A DNA stretch of 64,000 nucleotides from Ananas comosus (Eukaryota > Streptophyta > Magnoliopsida > Poales > Bromeliaceae): NCBI RefSeq assembly GCF_001540865.1, contig NC_033623.1, positions 13,247,278-13,311,277 on the forward strand. The letters run 5' to 3'. This document shows, piece after piece, positions 1 through 12,726 of the stretch. The translations under genes were made by a program, and so were the position numbers. Numbering within the stretch: the stretch's first letter is position 1; each line of letters opens with the position of its first letter. The notes below the pieces were generated by a model. It did no database searches, had not been told where the DNA came from, and saw nothing but the letters and a program-made list of their open reading frames with translations.

Positions 1-1500
1 CCCTGTGTGCCCACCCACCTTAATTTGGTCAAATGATGGGGCATACTACTTAGATAATTAAAAATTGAACACTCAATCTCAGTGTACGATATATATTTAT
101 ATTATTTGCACTATAATTAGGATCGGTTTCTCTATCACTCTTATCTGATGAGCCTTCAAATCTTGTTTGTTAGTACAGTCTGTGTTAAGAGAAAAATTCT
201 AGAATGCAACGGGTACATTAGTGACGTGGCGTAACAAACCAATCAAATTAATCCTTTTAAGAATATATGTCCCATCATGATTGTAAAAAGGTATTTTTAT
301 TGTACTTTTGTTTAAAAAGAAGGAATGTGATTGGCTTGTTATTGATGACGTGGTGTAAGTGTGACAGTGTAGAATTCCTCGTGTTAAGTGTATTTCTGAT
401 CACTTCTATCAGATCAACTATTAGCTATCATTTCATGGATTAAATTCCAACATTATGTTATATTAATTGCTAGAATTTAAACTCCGACCAGGTCTCCTAC
501 TCTGATACTGTGTGAAAAATTGATTGTTTCGTACCATTCACTTGAGCTAGAGAATCTTATTTGTTAGTGCACCCGGTGTTAGATGTATTTCTGATCACTT
601 CCTATCGAATCAACTGTTCGGTAATAGAATCCCGAGCTTATCATTGCATGGATTAAATTCCAATATTATGTTATAATTGCTAGAATTTAAGCTCCGAATC
701 TCCTACTCTGATACTATGTGTAAAATCAATTGTTTCCTACCATTCAGTTGAGTTGGCGCCATTCCTACTGAATTCTTACGTCTATCACGTGAGGTCACAA
801 TCCCTAAGGCTGAGATGCATGCTTGTGGTACAAGAACTTGGTGGCCAATACCCATCAACACAAGGAATTTGAATAGCCCTATGTCACGGGTCAATCGTTA
901 GGGCTCGTATGTCCGTGACACCTAGCTAAGGTGATGGGTGTGGTTAATTCGTGCCACCGTGGACATGCCACGCTCATAAAATGCCCAAATGGGGTCATTT
1001 TTTAGATTGTCACATCCGAAACATAATACCGTAGGATGACAACGATGACTACGACATGGTTTTCATTTTCTGAATGCAACGATGCATGACAAGTTGGCAC
1101 GAGAAAAATAATTGGGCATAAACATCTAAGAGCGTGACACGGTGGAATTAATTTGAAGTTTCATCATTGCATTTGTGGGGCCATACCGTTTATATTATTT
1201 AGGTGTGGATGATGTTGCGGCTCTGACCTTATATAACTTGTACGTAAAATTTTAGAGAATTAGAAGATAAGACACGGATCATAAGTTCATGAACAATCCT
1301 TATATATTTAGTCATTAAAGAATGATATAAAATGAGAGAATGATGTTTTGTATTCATATTTATATTGTTCGCTTTTATTTTTGTTTTTTCTTTTGGAAAA
1401 ATTGCCAACTATAAATGCACTCTATTATAAGGCATACTTCTTTTTTTTTTTTTGAAAAAAGGGCAACGGGCTGTCCATTTCATTCATTAAGAAAAATATA
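1..1500. other. Intergenic, no gene seen
   Basis: I see no coding region that resembles a known protein. The sequence is AT-rich and includes a diverged tandem duplication at about 381-770, described separately. Short open frames here have no recognisable content. Confidence 0.6.
381..770. repeat. Diverged direct tandem duplication, period about 195 bp
   Basis: Two consecutive units share the same order of words. Unit one runs from about 381 and unit two from about 576. Both carry the words TGTATTTCTGATCACTT, ATGGATTAAATTCCAA, GCTAGAATTTAA and CTCCTACTCTGATACT, with scattered substitutions and small indels. The degree of divergence suggests an old duplication, unlike the near-identical copies that flank N positions elsewhere in the window. 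Confidence 0.7.
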
Positions 1501-1559
1501 GTTAGCAATATAAATGAGACAGTAGGACCTTAAAAAAATGTCAAAAAAAGTGAAAATAA

Positions 1560-1975
1560 GATATTAGCAAGAAGGACGGGGAGGAGAGGGAAACAAGAAG
1601 AAATATAAATTCGCAAGACACGCCACCCACTGGAGGAGCGTATATAGTCCGGATAATCGAAAGCACCAGCAGGGGGTTGTTGCCTCTTTCGTGAAAAATA
1701 ATAGTATTCCCCTCTAGCCGGATTACCCACCAGATAGCTGCTACGAAAATAAGGCCTGCTGTCCTCGATCGTGCACCCCTCTCGCAAGGTGAGCTGCATT
1801 GGGTCCGAATTGAAGACCAATTAGCCGGAACCTAAGGAAAAACATGTACAACGAGAGAATAGATAGTCCACTATGTCCTGCTCGCACATCCATATAGTAC
1901 ACATATTTGTTCGACCGTCCATCTCTTTTCGCATGTCGTTTCCAATTATGTCCCTTTTCCTTAACACAAACCACA
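1560..1975 (-). pseudogene. Decayed LINE (non-LTR retrotransposon) 3' ORF end, zf-RVT region
   Basis: Reading the minus strand around 1848-1901 gives CTIWMCEQDIVDYLFSRC. This resembles the zinc-finger-like zf-RVT segment that follows the reverse transcriptase in plant L1-type elements (a Cys pair, then a D-H-L-F-x-x-C core), but with the second Cys replaced by Trp and the His by Tyr. A stop follows soon after. Further along the minus strand, after a stop and a frame change (about 1765-1650), comes a stretch with AIWWVIRLEGNTIIF, which resembles the Trp-rich tail of the same ORF. No reverse transcriptase core, endonuclease or intact ORF is present, so this is a dead 3' fragment. Family assignment rests on motif memory only. 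Confidence 0.65.
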
Positions 1976-2119
1976 TGAAAATCCTCAGTGAGACCGAAAT
2001 TTTAGATTTTCAAATATTAATAAGTGAGGCAATTTCTTAATCCATCGTATAGAGACTTATAATCGGAAACTAAGTTTTCGCCCGTCGTCCTTCTCCACTT
2101 GGTTGATCTCAGCGGATTT

Positions 2120-2217
2120 ATTTTTTTGAGAGATAGGTAGCACGCTACCCGCTTCGTTTATTTCATTTAGAAATAAACTTAGCTAGAAATGTGAATCAAC
2201 TAGGATTCGAACTTAGG
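2120..2217 (-). mobile_element. tRNA-derived SINE copy, 5'-truncated, with 13-bp target duplication
   Basis: This is a minus-strand copy of the SINE family found throughout the window. From its T-rich end inward it carries the family tail (GATAGGTAGCACGCTACCC), the AAATAAACTTAGCT core and the B-box-like GATTCGAAC, then stops before the A-box region. It is flanked by TCTCAGCGGATTT at 2107-2119 and TCTCGGCGGATTT at 2218-2230 (one mismatch), which I read as the target-site duplication. Confidence 0.75.
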
Positions 2218-2315
2218 TCTCGGCGGATTTGTTAACCAGTAATTGGCCACTTAGTTGATCCTTGAACTTCTCCCGTCGCCTCTCGTCTTGCTGTGTTCCG
2301 TCTGTTGAATTAGGC

Positions 2316-3292
2316 CCCGTTTGGTTCGGGGGATAAGCGGGGATAACGAAAGATATCCCCGCTATTCCGCCAAACGGGGCGATCTTTTGCGGGAATATTT
2401 TATTCCGGTCAAATTAACCTTGTTATTCTCGATTATTCCGAAATAGCTTGAGATTTACTATTCCACCATTTTGGTGGAAAAATACTATTCCAATACTTAA
2501 TTCAAACTTAATTAAAATTATAAATTGAATTAAAAATAAATTATATAAATATAATATGTTATATAATAACATATTATAATACATTATTTTTATTATAAAA
2601 TTATTAATTGTACTATGTTAATACATATTATTTATATTTAAATATTATAATAAATTTTATAGTAAATTATATTTAGATATTATAATAATTTTTTTTATTA
2701 AATTTAAGTTTAAGTAGAATTTAAAAAATTTAAGTTATCGTTTGGTTCGGGAATAAGTAAAAAATGGTTATTCTAGGGATAAGTATAAATTGAGGTATAA
2801 GTGGGATTAGATCAATTTTGCGTTTGGATGAAAATTGAGTTATTTCCGAGAATAAAAAAAATTGGGGATTATATTTAATGGTACCTTAAATTTATTAAAT
2901 TCTACTTAAACTTAAATTTAATAAAAAAAAATTTATTATAATATTTAAATATAATTTACTATAAAATTTATTTTAATATTTAAATATAAATAATATGTAT
3001 TAATATAGTATAATTAATCATTTTATAATATAAATAATGTATTATAATATGTTATTATATAACATATTATATTTATATAATTTAGTTTTAATTCAACTTA
3101 TAATTTTAATTAAGTTTGAATTAAGTATTAGAATAGCATTATTCCACCAAAATAATGGAATAGTAAATCTGAAGCTATACCGAAATAACCGAGAATAGCA
3201 AGATTTGACCGGAATAAAATATTTCCGCAAACGATCACCCCATTTGGCAGAATAGTGGGGATAACTCCCCGCTTATCCCTGAACCAAACGGG
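2316..3292. mobile_element. Large foldback element of about 980 bp with arms of about 400 bp
   Basis: The element begins CCCGTTTGGTTCGGGG and ends with GAACCAAACGGG. The whole left half (to about 2725) is repeated in inverted order in the right half (from about 2885). Matching words include TACTATTCCACCATTTTGG versus CCAAAATAATGGAATAGTA. The AT-rich arms share long inverted stretches. The central 2735-2880 stretch begins again with GTTTGGTTCGGGAATAAG, suggesting a nested relative. No transposase is encoded. I could not find a clean target duplication, so the superfamily is left open. Confidence 0.75.
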
Positions 3293-3496
3293 AATAGAGA
3301 ATAGCGTTATATCTTTACGTATCGTTTGAGAATTGAGAGTAGTGCTTAACTGATATTTTTTTTGTTTGCAATATTATTGAAAATTTATGAAAAGTAATAA
3401 GTCTACAGTAGTGTTTGTCCGCACTATGTATCCAACCACAGATCAATGTGCTTACCTTATTCAAGTTCTGCATGTTAAGATACATAAATATTTTAG

Positions 3497-3862
3497 GCTA
3501 AATTACAAAAAAATTTCTTATAAATATTCATTTTTTTACTTTTTATTTCTAACTTTCAAAAATCTATAATTTACCTCCTCAACATTTCAAGTGCTGCATT
3601 TAGCCCCTCTCCGTCAGGGCATCTATTTTTTATAATTTATACCGAAAATATCTTTTAAAATGACAGAGATGTTTTAAGAAATTACTTTTTTCTTATATAA
3701 AAAGTAAAGATAATTTAATCATTTTATCTTCTCCATTAATGTCATACCCTCTGGAAAAACATCTCTAAAATTTTAAGGTGATAAAATATAAGTTTTTGAA
3801 AGTTAGGGAGGAAAAGTTAAAGCGGATATTTATAAGAAGGTTTTCTGTATTTTATATTTAGT
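3497..3862. mobile_element. Foldback (MITE-like) element, about 365 bp
   Basis: The left end around TTCTTATAAATATTC and CTAACTTTCAAAAA is matched in inverted order on the right by TTTTTGAAAGTTAGGGAGG and GATATTTATAAGAAGG. The middle holds a CCCTCTCCGTCAGGG-like hairpin core. There is no coding capacity. Target duplication not resolved. Confidence 0.6.
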
Positions 3863-5139
3863 ACTTCTTTTTTATTTACTCAAGAAGTATATATATAATA
3901 TTTTGTAGACAAGATTGTGATCAAATATCTAAAATGATTATTATATATAGGTTTTATTTGTTTATAAAATAAATTATCATATTTATCCTATTAAATCATG
4001 GATGTCAAAAATTTTCAAAGAGTAAAAATCAAATTTTTGCCTTCAAATCACATATGATAGTTTTTGGCCTTATTTGGATGTGTAAATAAGTTATTTTATA
4101 AAAATTTATTCGGCATGAAGATTATTTTGTATAAATGAAAATTATGAGTTTAATTTTTATTTTTTGACAGGTCTTGGCATCCATTATTTGACAGCACAAT
4201 ATATTTTATCCATGAGATTATATATCTTACTTTTACAAAAATGACTTAACAATAAATCAAATAAAAAATTCTCACGCTAATCACTATATAAACTGATGCA
4301 GCCAATTTAGTGTTAGAGCGTTTGACAAAATGTGATTCAACTAAGCTAGCTAAAAATTCCATTGGGTTATGTAATTTCTGTAATCAGCACAAAAAGATTT
4401 TACACGGACAACTTTTTGTTCGAATGTCCATTTTCAACGTGCAACCTCAATTCAAAAACACTTTTCGAGATCTATGTGTCAAATGAAAAATCTGTTCTGA
4501 TCGAGTTTGGAACTCAAATCCATTTTTGCAATTTTTAGGTAATTTTCGAAAAGTTTTGTATTGTTTTTAATATTGAGTCGGGTTATTATTTCATATCGGT
4601 TTTGGTTTAGAGATATATTAGTATTTATTATCTTTAATTATAGAAAGACCCTCTATATATACTAATGGTGTTCGACAAATATAATTAATTTTTAGGAGTT
4701 GATTAATAATATTTTCGTCTTTATCAAAAAATTATGTTCTTTATATCTCACTTTTTTTTGTACTTCTTCTCTCTTAATGCGGTTTAAGTCTGCGTCGAAA
4801 ACTTATTTCGATATTCAAACAACGCATTTGGCATGGTATAAAATATAAATTATCATTGGATAATGCTTATTCTGGTATTTAATTAATTAAAAAGGTCTAA
4901 TCCATAGTACAATGTGCATGAAGAATCTTAAAGCAAGAAGCAAAAAGACGCGACGATCTCCATGTCACCATGAATGAGACATGATGTGAACAACAAATTA
5001 AATTTTGGCTTAAATAGAAATACTGGTAAGATCGATAATGTTATTCGATAATATTTTTTTTCTGTAAAAATAAATTAAATTAGAGTTTCTATTTCTTATC
5101 TTTTGTTTTCTACTGAAGGAGACAAAATACATCCTTTGT
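3863..5139. other. AT-rich intergenic stretch, nothing recognised
   Basis: I see no ORF of interest, no RNA gene and no clear repeat ends. Confidence 0.5.
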
Positions 5140-5149
5140 ATATATGCAT

Positions 5150-5278
5150 ACAAACGCTACCCGTTTCGTTTATTTCTTTCATAAATAAATTTAGTTGGAA
5201 ATATGAAACAACTAAGGCGTCGAATCTGGAACCTTGGATATCAACTATCGAGCCCTTTACCATTATGCCATTATGACC
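5150..5278 (-). mobile_element. Degenerate SINE copy, minus strand
   Basis: The order is CGCTACCCGTTTCGTTTATT, then ATAAATAAATTTAGTTGGAA, a degraded B box (GCGTCGAATC) and ATCAACTATCGAGCCCTTTACC. This matches the reverse complement of the SINE family but with more mutations than other copies. No target duplication was identified. Confidence 0.6.
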
Positions 5279-5293
5279 TTATATATATATATA

Positions 5294-5532
5294 GAGCTAG
5301 GCTGAAATACTATTTATAGCTAAAGATTCTTTTTACTATCAAGTTTTTAACTCTTGAATGAGAAATTATAGGGTTTGGATAATACTAGTCCCTTAGGGTT
5401 GAGTGATCCCCTAGGGTTGAGTGGTTCCCACTGAGTTATAGTATTTAATCCAATGATTAGATGGGCTAAAAACTTGATAGCAAAAAAGGTCTTTTACTAT
5501 CAAGAGCATTCTAGCCGAGGGCATTCTAGCTC

Positions 5533-5535
<3 letters not shown>
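5294..5535. mobile_element. Foldback element A between (TA)n tracts
   Basis: The left end GAGCTAGGCTGAAATACTAT mirrors the right end ATTCTAGCTCAAC. The interior carries the repeated words CCCTTAGGGTTGAGTG and CCCCTAGGGTTGAGTG and the pair ACTATCAAG / CTTGATAG. (TA)n lies on both sides (to 5293 and 5536-5575). It is a sister of the copy at 6083-6331. Non-coding. Confidence 0.65.
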
Positions 5536-5575
<40 letters not shown>

Positions 5576-5578
<3 letters not shown>

Positions 5579-5774
5579 GAGTTGGAATGCTATGAGTAGC
5601 AATTGGACTCCGTTGCCATCTATTTGGTTTCGACGATGAAGCATCTAAATCGAGGATCGGCACAATTGAGTATGATCTATACTACTAGAAGTATTTAAAA
5701 TCCAAATTTCAAATTTTTTTGATACCATTGACCTAATGATCAAAGGGTTCCAAAATTTGTAATTTTAATTGTTG
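5576..5774. mobile_element. Partial foldback element B between (TA)n tracts
   Basis: It starts GTTGAGTTGGAATGCTATGA and shares with the elements at 6369 and 7031 the words AAATCGAGGATCGGCAC and TGATCTATACTACTAG. The right-hand arm is missing, so only half an element remains before the next (TA)n tract. Confidence 0.5.
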
Positions 5775-5785
5775 ATATATATATA

Positions 5786-6013
5786 GAGTCCGGCTGTGGT
5801 ACTATCGATAGCACCAACTATTTGGTGCTATCGAGTTTTCCACTGTTAGATTTAACTCTTTGATTATTTTTACCCGTTAGATTATACTATTCAACCAACC
5901 ATCCACTCAATCCTACGGGGTCCACATCATGCTAATCGTACATTATTTTCATCCAAAAACCAAAAACCGAATAGCACCAATAGTTTGTTGCTATTGATAG
6001 TATTCCAACCTAG

Positions 6014-6015
<2 letters not shown>
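5786..6015. mobile_element. Foldback element C between (TA)n tracts
   Basis: The left end GGTACTATCGATAGCACC is mirrored by the right end GCTATTGATAGTATTCC. The interior holds the family core CCGTTAGATTATACTATTCA and CCACATCATGCTAATCG, also found at about 7330-7410 and 63160-63230. Followed by (TA)n to 6043 and (GA)n to 6081. Confidence 0.65.
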
Positions 6016-6082
<67 letters not shown>

Positions 6083-6085
<3 letters not shown>

Positions 6086-6331
6086 TTAGGCTGGAATACT
6101 ATTGATAGTAAAAGACCTTTTTTGCTATCAAGTTTTTAACCCTTGGATAATAAATTATAAGGTTAGGATGATATTAGTCCCTTAAGGTTGAATGGTCCCC
6201 CTAGGGTTGAGTGGTCCCTACTGGGTTATAATATTTAATCTAATGGTTAGAAATGATGAAAGAAATTGATTCAAAGGTTAAAACTTGATAGCAAAAAGGA
6301 TCTTTTGTTATCAATAGTATTTTAGCCCAAC
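6083..6331. mobile_element. Foldback element D between (GA)n and (TA)n tracts
   Basis: The ends AGGCTGGAATACTATTGATA and TATCAATAGTATTTTAGCCC are inverted copies. The interior matches element A (5294-5535), including CCCTAGGGTTGAGTGGTCCC. It sits between a (TA)n(GA)n tract on the left and another on the right (6332-6369). Confidence 0.7.
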
Positions 6332-7256
<925 letters not shown>

Positions 7257-7657
7257 TTTGTTGGAATACTATCGATAGTACCAAGCGTTTGGTGCTATCA
7301 AGTTTTTCGCCATTAGATTTAACCCTTTAACTATTTTCACCCGTTAGATTATACTATTAAACCAACAACTCACTTAACCCTATAGGGCCCACATCATCCT
7401 AACGGTATATTTTTTCATCCAACGGTATGTTTTTTTATCCAAGAGCCGAAAATCTAATAGCACCAATAGGTTGGTGCTATTGATAGTATTCCAGCCGAGA
7501 TCTATATATGGCTGAGGTGCTTCTAATAGCACCAATGGCTGGGGTGCTTCTAATAGCACCAAGCATTTGGTGCTACCAATTTTCCACCGTTAAATTTATC
7601 TTTATGACCATTTATCTCTGTTATATCATACTATTCAACCAACCAATTATTCAACCC
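7257..7657. mobile_element. Foldback element and adjacent truncated copy
   Basis: The first copy (about 7257-7500) has inverted ends GGAATACTATCGATAGTACC and GCTATTGATAGTATTCCAGC and the core ACCCGTTAGATTATACTATT. A short direct repeat, GGCTGAGGTGCTTCTAATAG and GGCTGGGGTGCTTCTAATAG, follows at about 7509 and 7541. A second copy then runs into the N at 7658 and stops. Confidence 0.6.
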
Positions 7658-8385
7658 NAATTATTCTAAATACTAGGGGTGTTATATTTATTAAGAGATA
7701 CTAATTAAATAGTAAGACAAAATTAAAATGAATATCCATTATAGACTCTTTGAAAGTTTTATCAAAGTAATTTAAATTACTTTTTATCATTTTTATATTT
7801 TTTATTATTTTTCACGTCAAAATGAGTTAAATACATATTTTATCACAATTAACTAGTATTTTTTAACTGTTTTAAATAATATTATAAATTTATTATTTAT
7901 AGTGCAGGGAAAACAAAAAAAATAGAATAGTCGGGTGATTGCCTGTAAAAATATAGCACGATTAAAAAGTGAAAATTTTGTAAAATACAATATCGTATAA
8001 TGTAATTTGATCATTTTGATATTTTGCATTCTTCTACAAGAAAAAAAAAATTATTGAAAATTATTTTCATATACTGTTTTTCTCATAATTATATTTAGAA
8101 AGTATTTTATCAAATAATGTTACACTCGAGGACAAAATTTTCTATAATTTTTAATAATAGTAAGCGCACTATATATCATGATGACGTTGATATTCGTGTA
8201 AGCTAGCTACTTCGACATGCCTACTCAGACCTGAACACAACCAATTCCACCCATTAATTGCACACACAATGCGACACGTTTCGACCTACGAACCCAATTG
8301 CAAGAACGAAACCATAAAACGAAACGCCATTGTAGCAAATCCCATTTACATTAAAAAAAAAAAAGAAGGGAAAAGTATATAAACA
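7658..8385. other. Single N, then AT-rich intergenic sequence
   Basis: One N lies at 7658, truncating a foldback copy. The AT-rich sequence that follows shows no gene or recognisable element. An 8-base match (AATTATTC) occurs just before and just after the N, too short to interpret. Confidence 0.5.
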
Positions 8386-8862
8386 CCCTCACTTTAATTA
8401 GCTCTTTTATAAATAAATATCTAAATTTTTAATTTTGAAAATTAGTTAGATCCGCAAAATTTTATCAATTAATCCTGCAGATTCTTCTTTTGAAACAAAG
8501 TTATTAATTATGCCGTCATTTGGGTAGTAGTATGTCTAGTGCATAATTTTATAAAGATTTAAAATATAAAGAAACTTGTTTTAATTAATACCTTTTCTAA
8601 CCGTATAAAAAGTAAATAAATATGGAAGATAGATTTGTGCAATTCTTCAATTCTCATGCTAAATTATCAAATTTAGGAAAAAAGCAAATTATATTTTGAA
8701 ATCTTTTAAGATCGTGTACACAACATGCAATTAAAATTGCTGTGTAATTACTAAATTTGATTAAGAAGAAGAGTCTATTAAAGTCTTTGATAAAATTTAA
8801 AATATCTAATTGGCAGAGTTAAAAATGCAAGCGTTTATTTACAAAAGAGCTAACATTCAGGG
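8386..8862. mobile_element. Foldback (MITE-like) element, about 475 bp
   Basis: The left end CCCTCACTTTAATTAGCTCT and the right end read in reverse complement (CCCTGAATGTTAGCTCTTTT) agree after a few mismatches. The similarity continues through TTATAAATAAA / TTGTAAATAAA and CTAATTTT-type words further in. No coding capacity; superfamily not determined. Confidence 0.5.
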
Positions 8863-9475
8863 CTCTTTGTTCTTTACGAAAAAATACGAAAAACTCCCTT
8901 TTAAATATTTATTTTTAACTTTACCTATGTTTTTAAAAAAATTATATTTATCCCCTTAAAATTTAGAGCTACAGAACTTACCTAAGTACTGTTATAATTT
9001 CGCCACTATTTCGTGTGTAAATTATGTTATACAACTGGATAAAAATGAATAGACTCATTTTATCTTTACAAATGACGAAAAATAAAAAGTTAATTAGAAT
9101 AGTCGGAGATCTTTTTTATGAAGTTATTTAATTTGAGAAGAATATAAGTTTCTTGTACATATTTATTATTTTTAAGAACATATTCAGTATCTCACCATGC
9201 TATATAATTTATGTATAAAATAATAACAAAATTATAGTAGTACGAAACTAATTGCTACAATAGTAAATTTTAAAACAATAGAATAAAAATATTCAAAAGA
9301 CAGAAAGGTTAAGTGAAAAGTCCAATAATTATTAGGAAAAACTTCGGTATTTTATCTTTTCTTTACACAAAAGATTTGAAGCTCCCATTGCAACATAGGT
9401 GGGTTTTAAACAAACCCAAAAATGTGCCCACATGGTCAACCTCCCCGAGATACCGAAGAAGTTATCCATGGAATC

Positions 9476-9650
9476 ACCGACCGTCTCTAAAATAAGTGAC
9501 AAAGAGTTTGATGGTTGATACCTGAGGTCCCAAGTTCGAATCCTAATTAATTCATATTTTTAACTAAGTTTATTTTTAAATAAAATAAACGAAACGGATA
9601 GTGTGCTATCTATCTCTTAGAAGGAAAAAAAAGAAAAAGAAAAAAAAAAC
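9476..9650 (+). mobile_element. SINE copy with 14-bp target duplication
   Basis: The copy holds a degraded A-box region, the B box AAGTTCGAATCCTAA, the family core AACTAAGTTTATTTTTAAAT, the tail GGATAGTGTGCTATCTATCT and an A-rich end. Flanks are TTATCCATGGAATC (9462-9475) and TTATTCATGGAATC (9651-9664), one mismatch. Confidence 0.8.
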
Positions 9651-9664
9651 TTATTCATGGAATC

Positions 9665-12580
9665 GGGCGCACGATTTTGTACGCATGCGGTTTACGGTTC
9701 AGCATTAGGAGGGCTTACGTCAGCGTCCGACCCGGGCCTGACGTTGTGCTCATGGGGTGAATCAAAAAGGGTGGGATTAGTTTATGTGGAACAAGTATAA
9801 ATAAATAATACAAAAGCATATAATATATCATTATATTATATTAACTTTGAAATTTGAGTCGCTTGGAAGGACACCGCGCGCGGCCGCTTGAGCTCCTCTC
9901 AAGGTTTTTCCATCGAAAGGAGGATTTTTGATGCGTGACAAGTGTACTTTATGATAAAATTTTAGCCGTCCGATTTGATTGTTTTTATTTTAATTTTGAA
10001 GGTTGGACTGTGGAATTGAAATATAAGTTTTAAATGACGGGCAAATTTTATGAGTAGTCTCAAGGATTTTTTATTTATTGGGGTACCACATATATATTTT
10101 GTGCCGTGAGTTTACTGTAATTTTGAATCAGTCTACAGCTGTCATCTTTGAATCAAACCAATTAACATTACTGACATCCTTATCATCTTGTGCTTCTATA
10201 TATATATATATTTTTTATTTGTCAATCATCAAACAGCTATTTGGACCACTAAAATAGTATTGATTTGTTTAACCCGCGTTGTAGGCCAAGTCAGTATATT
10301 TTTCATTTTTTAGCGCTTTTTTTTCGGTGTGAAGTCTCCATCACAAATCGCATGGTTAACCTACTAAAGTTGACCGTTCTAGGTATGGTGTTTCTTAGAA
10401 ATTACATTGCGTGCTCGATTCTGTGTGGGAATATGTTTGCTCACCAAGCAAAGTGTGTGTATTTTTCTTATTGTTTTCAAAACAATCGGAGGCTATGTAT
10501 GTGTAAAGTTGTCTCAATAATGTTTAAAGTCATTACCTCTAGAGATTTTTATTGCCAAAATAAATGTTTATCTTATGCTTTTTTGAGTAAAGAAATCGTT
10601 CAAATTAACTGTTTTGGTACTAGAAGTGACATATGTTTGTCTCCTACCATAGAATGGCATTTTGCTGGATCAGTCAAAATAGGCTAGGTTAAGTTGTACC
10701 CACAATAGTTGCACGTGTACAATTGCACGAACAATGCCCGACATAAAACATATCTTAATAAGAAAAGGATTTCTAAGGACACCTATTTAATTGATAGCAT
10801 TAGAGAGCTAAATGATAGGTTTTGATAAGCTCTAAGCCACTGGCATGGCACAAAGATTCTTCAGGTTTGGCCATTTAGAATTTGTTTATTGTACATGATA
10901 GGGTTCTTTTAGCATGTACTTAAGGGATTCTTATTTTGCTCCGAGTTCACTTTTGAATAACATTTGCGACATCTCAAATGCATTATAAACATCTCTCCGT
11001 CACAAACTGAAGAAAAATGTATCGAATCGCACGATTCAACTTGGCATAAAGAATATTATCGGACAGCCATCACAAGTCGCAACCGTCGATCTACCAACAA
11101 GATGCCAGATCATGTGGGGCCACTCGATCGATGAGGTCCACGCACTGGTACGCATTACGATGCGATCCGATCAGCGACAGCTACAAGCGGAAAGCTTATT
11201 ACCCATCATTTTAGTGAAGGAAACAATGTGAAGGATAAGAAACATATTTAACAGCTGATAAATTAGATTTATAAGCACTTGAAGAATTTAATAGACGAAT
11301 CGTCTGAGGTACGACCCACAGAAATGCATTATGTACTAGTTTAGTTTCAAGGAGAGTTATAAGAACCTACTAATTGTTGTTTGCAAAATGTAAATTTCAT
11401 AAATCATGAAATATTTTAGAAAATTGGGGCAGTGATACTACTCAAAATTTGGATCATTTAATGAAAAGGTTTCGATCTTATGGGTAAAGATAATGCATGA
11501 TATAGCAATGTTTCCAGAGAGTTTCATTTTAATATCAGTACAACAATGGCATGGAAGATAATACGCCTTAAGAATGTCTATAAACAGAAAATACAATGAC
11601 ATGGAAAAAAGAAGAAGAAGAAAAACATTAATTTCTTCAATATTTATGGATCCAATTAGGAAAAGAAAATCATCTCCTATCCTATAGCAAGTTCTAAAAT
11701 ATATGTCAATAGGGACCTCCCTGTTGAGTAAGTTGAACATTTATTAAGTTTAGCATTTGCCCACTGATAATTGTGTACTGTGATCAAAGTCAATGATATA
11801 TATATATATATAGTACAGGAGCAAAATAATGTGCGATTAATTTTTATCATTTTTCTTAACTCATGGTATTGACGTTAACTAATTAGTTTAGGTTTAGGTT
11901 TTAGCCTTTTGGTTTTTTTTTTTTTATTCTAAGGCAAAATTAGTAGAAGTGCTAATTCAATTAATTTGAAAAACCTACTTTAAATTATTTATTTAAGAAT
12001 ACACTTTATCGAAGGAATTAACCATGACTTGAAAAGGTCTAAGGTCGAAAAAGAAAATGTAAANGAAAAAGAAATGTAAAAGAAAGGCTCAAGCCATGTC
12101 CATGAAACTTAAAACAAGTTGTACAAACTGAACGTGGATTTGTCCTAGTGAAGAAGTAAGAAATTAAGCCAGCGGATTAATATTGGCACACGGGGGCCTA
12201 ATTGGTAAAAGAAAATAATGCTAGATCATCATGAAGAGTTTAAATGTAATTTTAAGTCAGATTTCAAATATAACATTATATTTGTATTTATGACTTGGAA
12301 AGTTGAATGACAAGATGAGTCTATCGGCAGTATCTACCGCAATTGGCTAAATATTAGATTGGTATCTGAAATTTTAAGTTTGAAGCCTAATTATTTTACA
12401 TTTTTAGCTGAGTCCAAGTCTAAAACAATAAACAAAGCGGGATTGGACTACGGAAAAAAAAAAAAATCTTATATGATGCCTATAAATTACAATTACGATG
12501 CATTTGGTTCTTGTGATGAAAAATTATCAGGAATGAAAGAATTTCTAATAGTTTGTTTCCTACTCATTTTATTATTAAGA
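9665..12580. other. Intergenic, no supported gene
   Basis: I see no recognisable protein. The longest open frame (10265-10687, 140 codons) is Cys- and Phe-rich, has no known motif and looks like chance. One N lies at 12064, separating two near-identical 16-17 base words. Confidence 0.5.
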
Positions 12581-12594
12581 GTGTGGCATTCCAA

Positions 12595-12719
12595 CCGACT
12601 GTCCCTAGCGCAAGTGGTAAAGGAGTTAGTGGTTAGTACCCGAGATCCCAAGTTTGAATTCTAGCTGATTCACATTTCCGACTAAGTTTATTTCTAAAAG
12701 AAATAAACAAAGCGGTGAT
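12595..12719 (+). mobile_element. SINE copy, tail missing
   Basis: It carries the A-box-like TAGCGCAAGTGGTAAAGG, a B box with one change (AAGTTTGAATTCTAG), and the core GACTAAGTTTATTTCTAAAA and AAATAAACAAAGCGG, then ends before the usual tail and A-run. ATTCCAA at 12588-12594 and 12720-12726 may be a short target duplication. Confidence 0.65.
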
Positions 12720-12726
12720 ATTCCAA

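Noticed and set aside
9500..9560. B-box matches as tRNA genes (here and at other SINE copies)
   Set aside because: No cloverleaf with paired arms can be built around them. They continue into the shared SINE core and A-rich tail.
10265..10687. 140-codon open frame on the plus strand
   Set aside because: No recognisable motif, no GC rise as in real exons here, and no sign of splice-linked neighbours. Chance in AT-rich DNA is the simpler reading.
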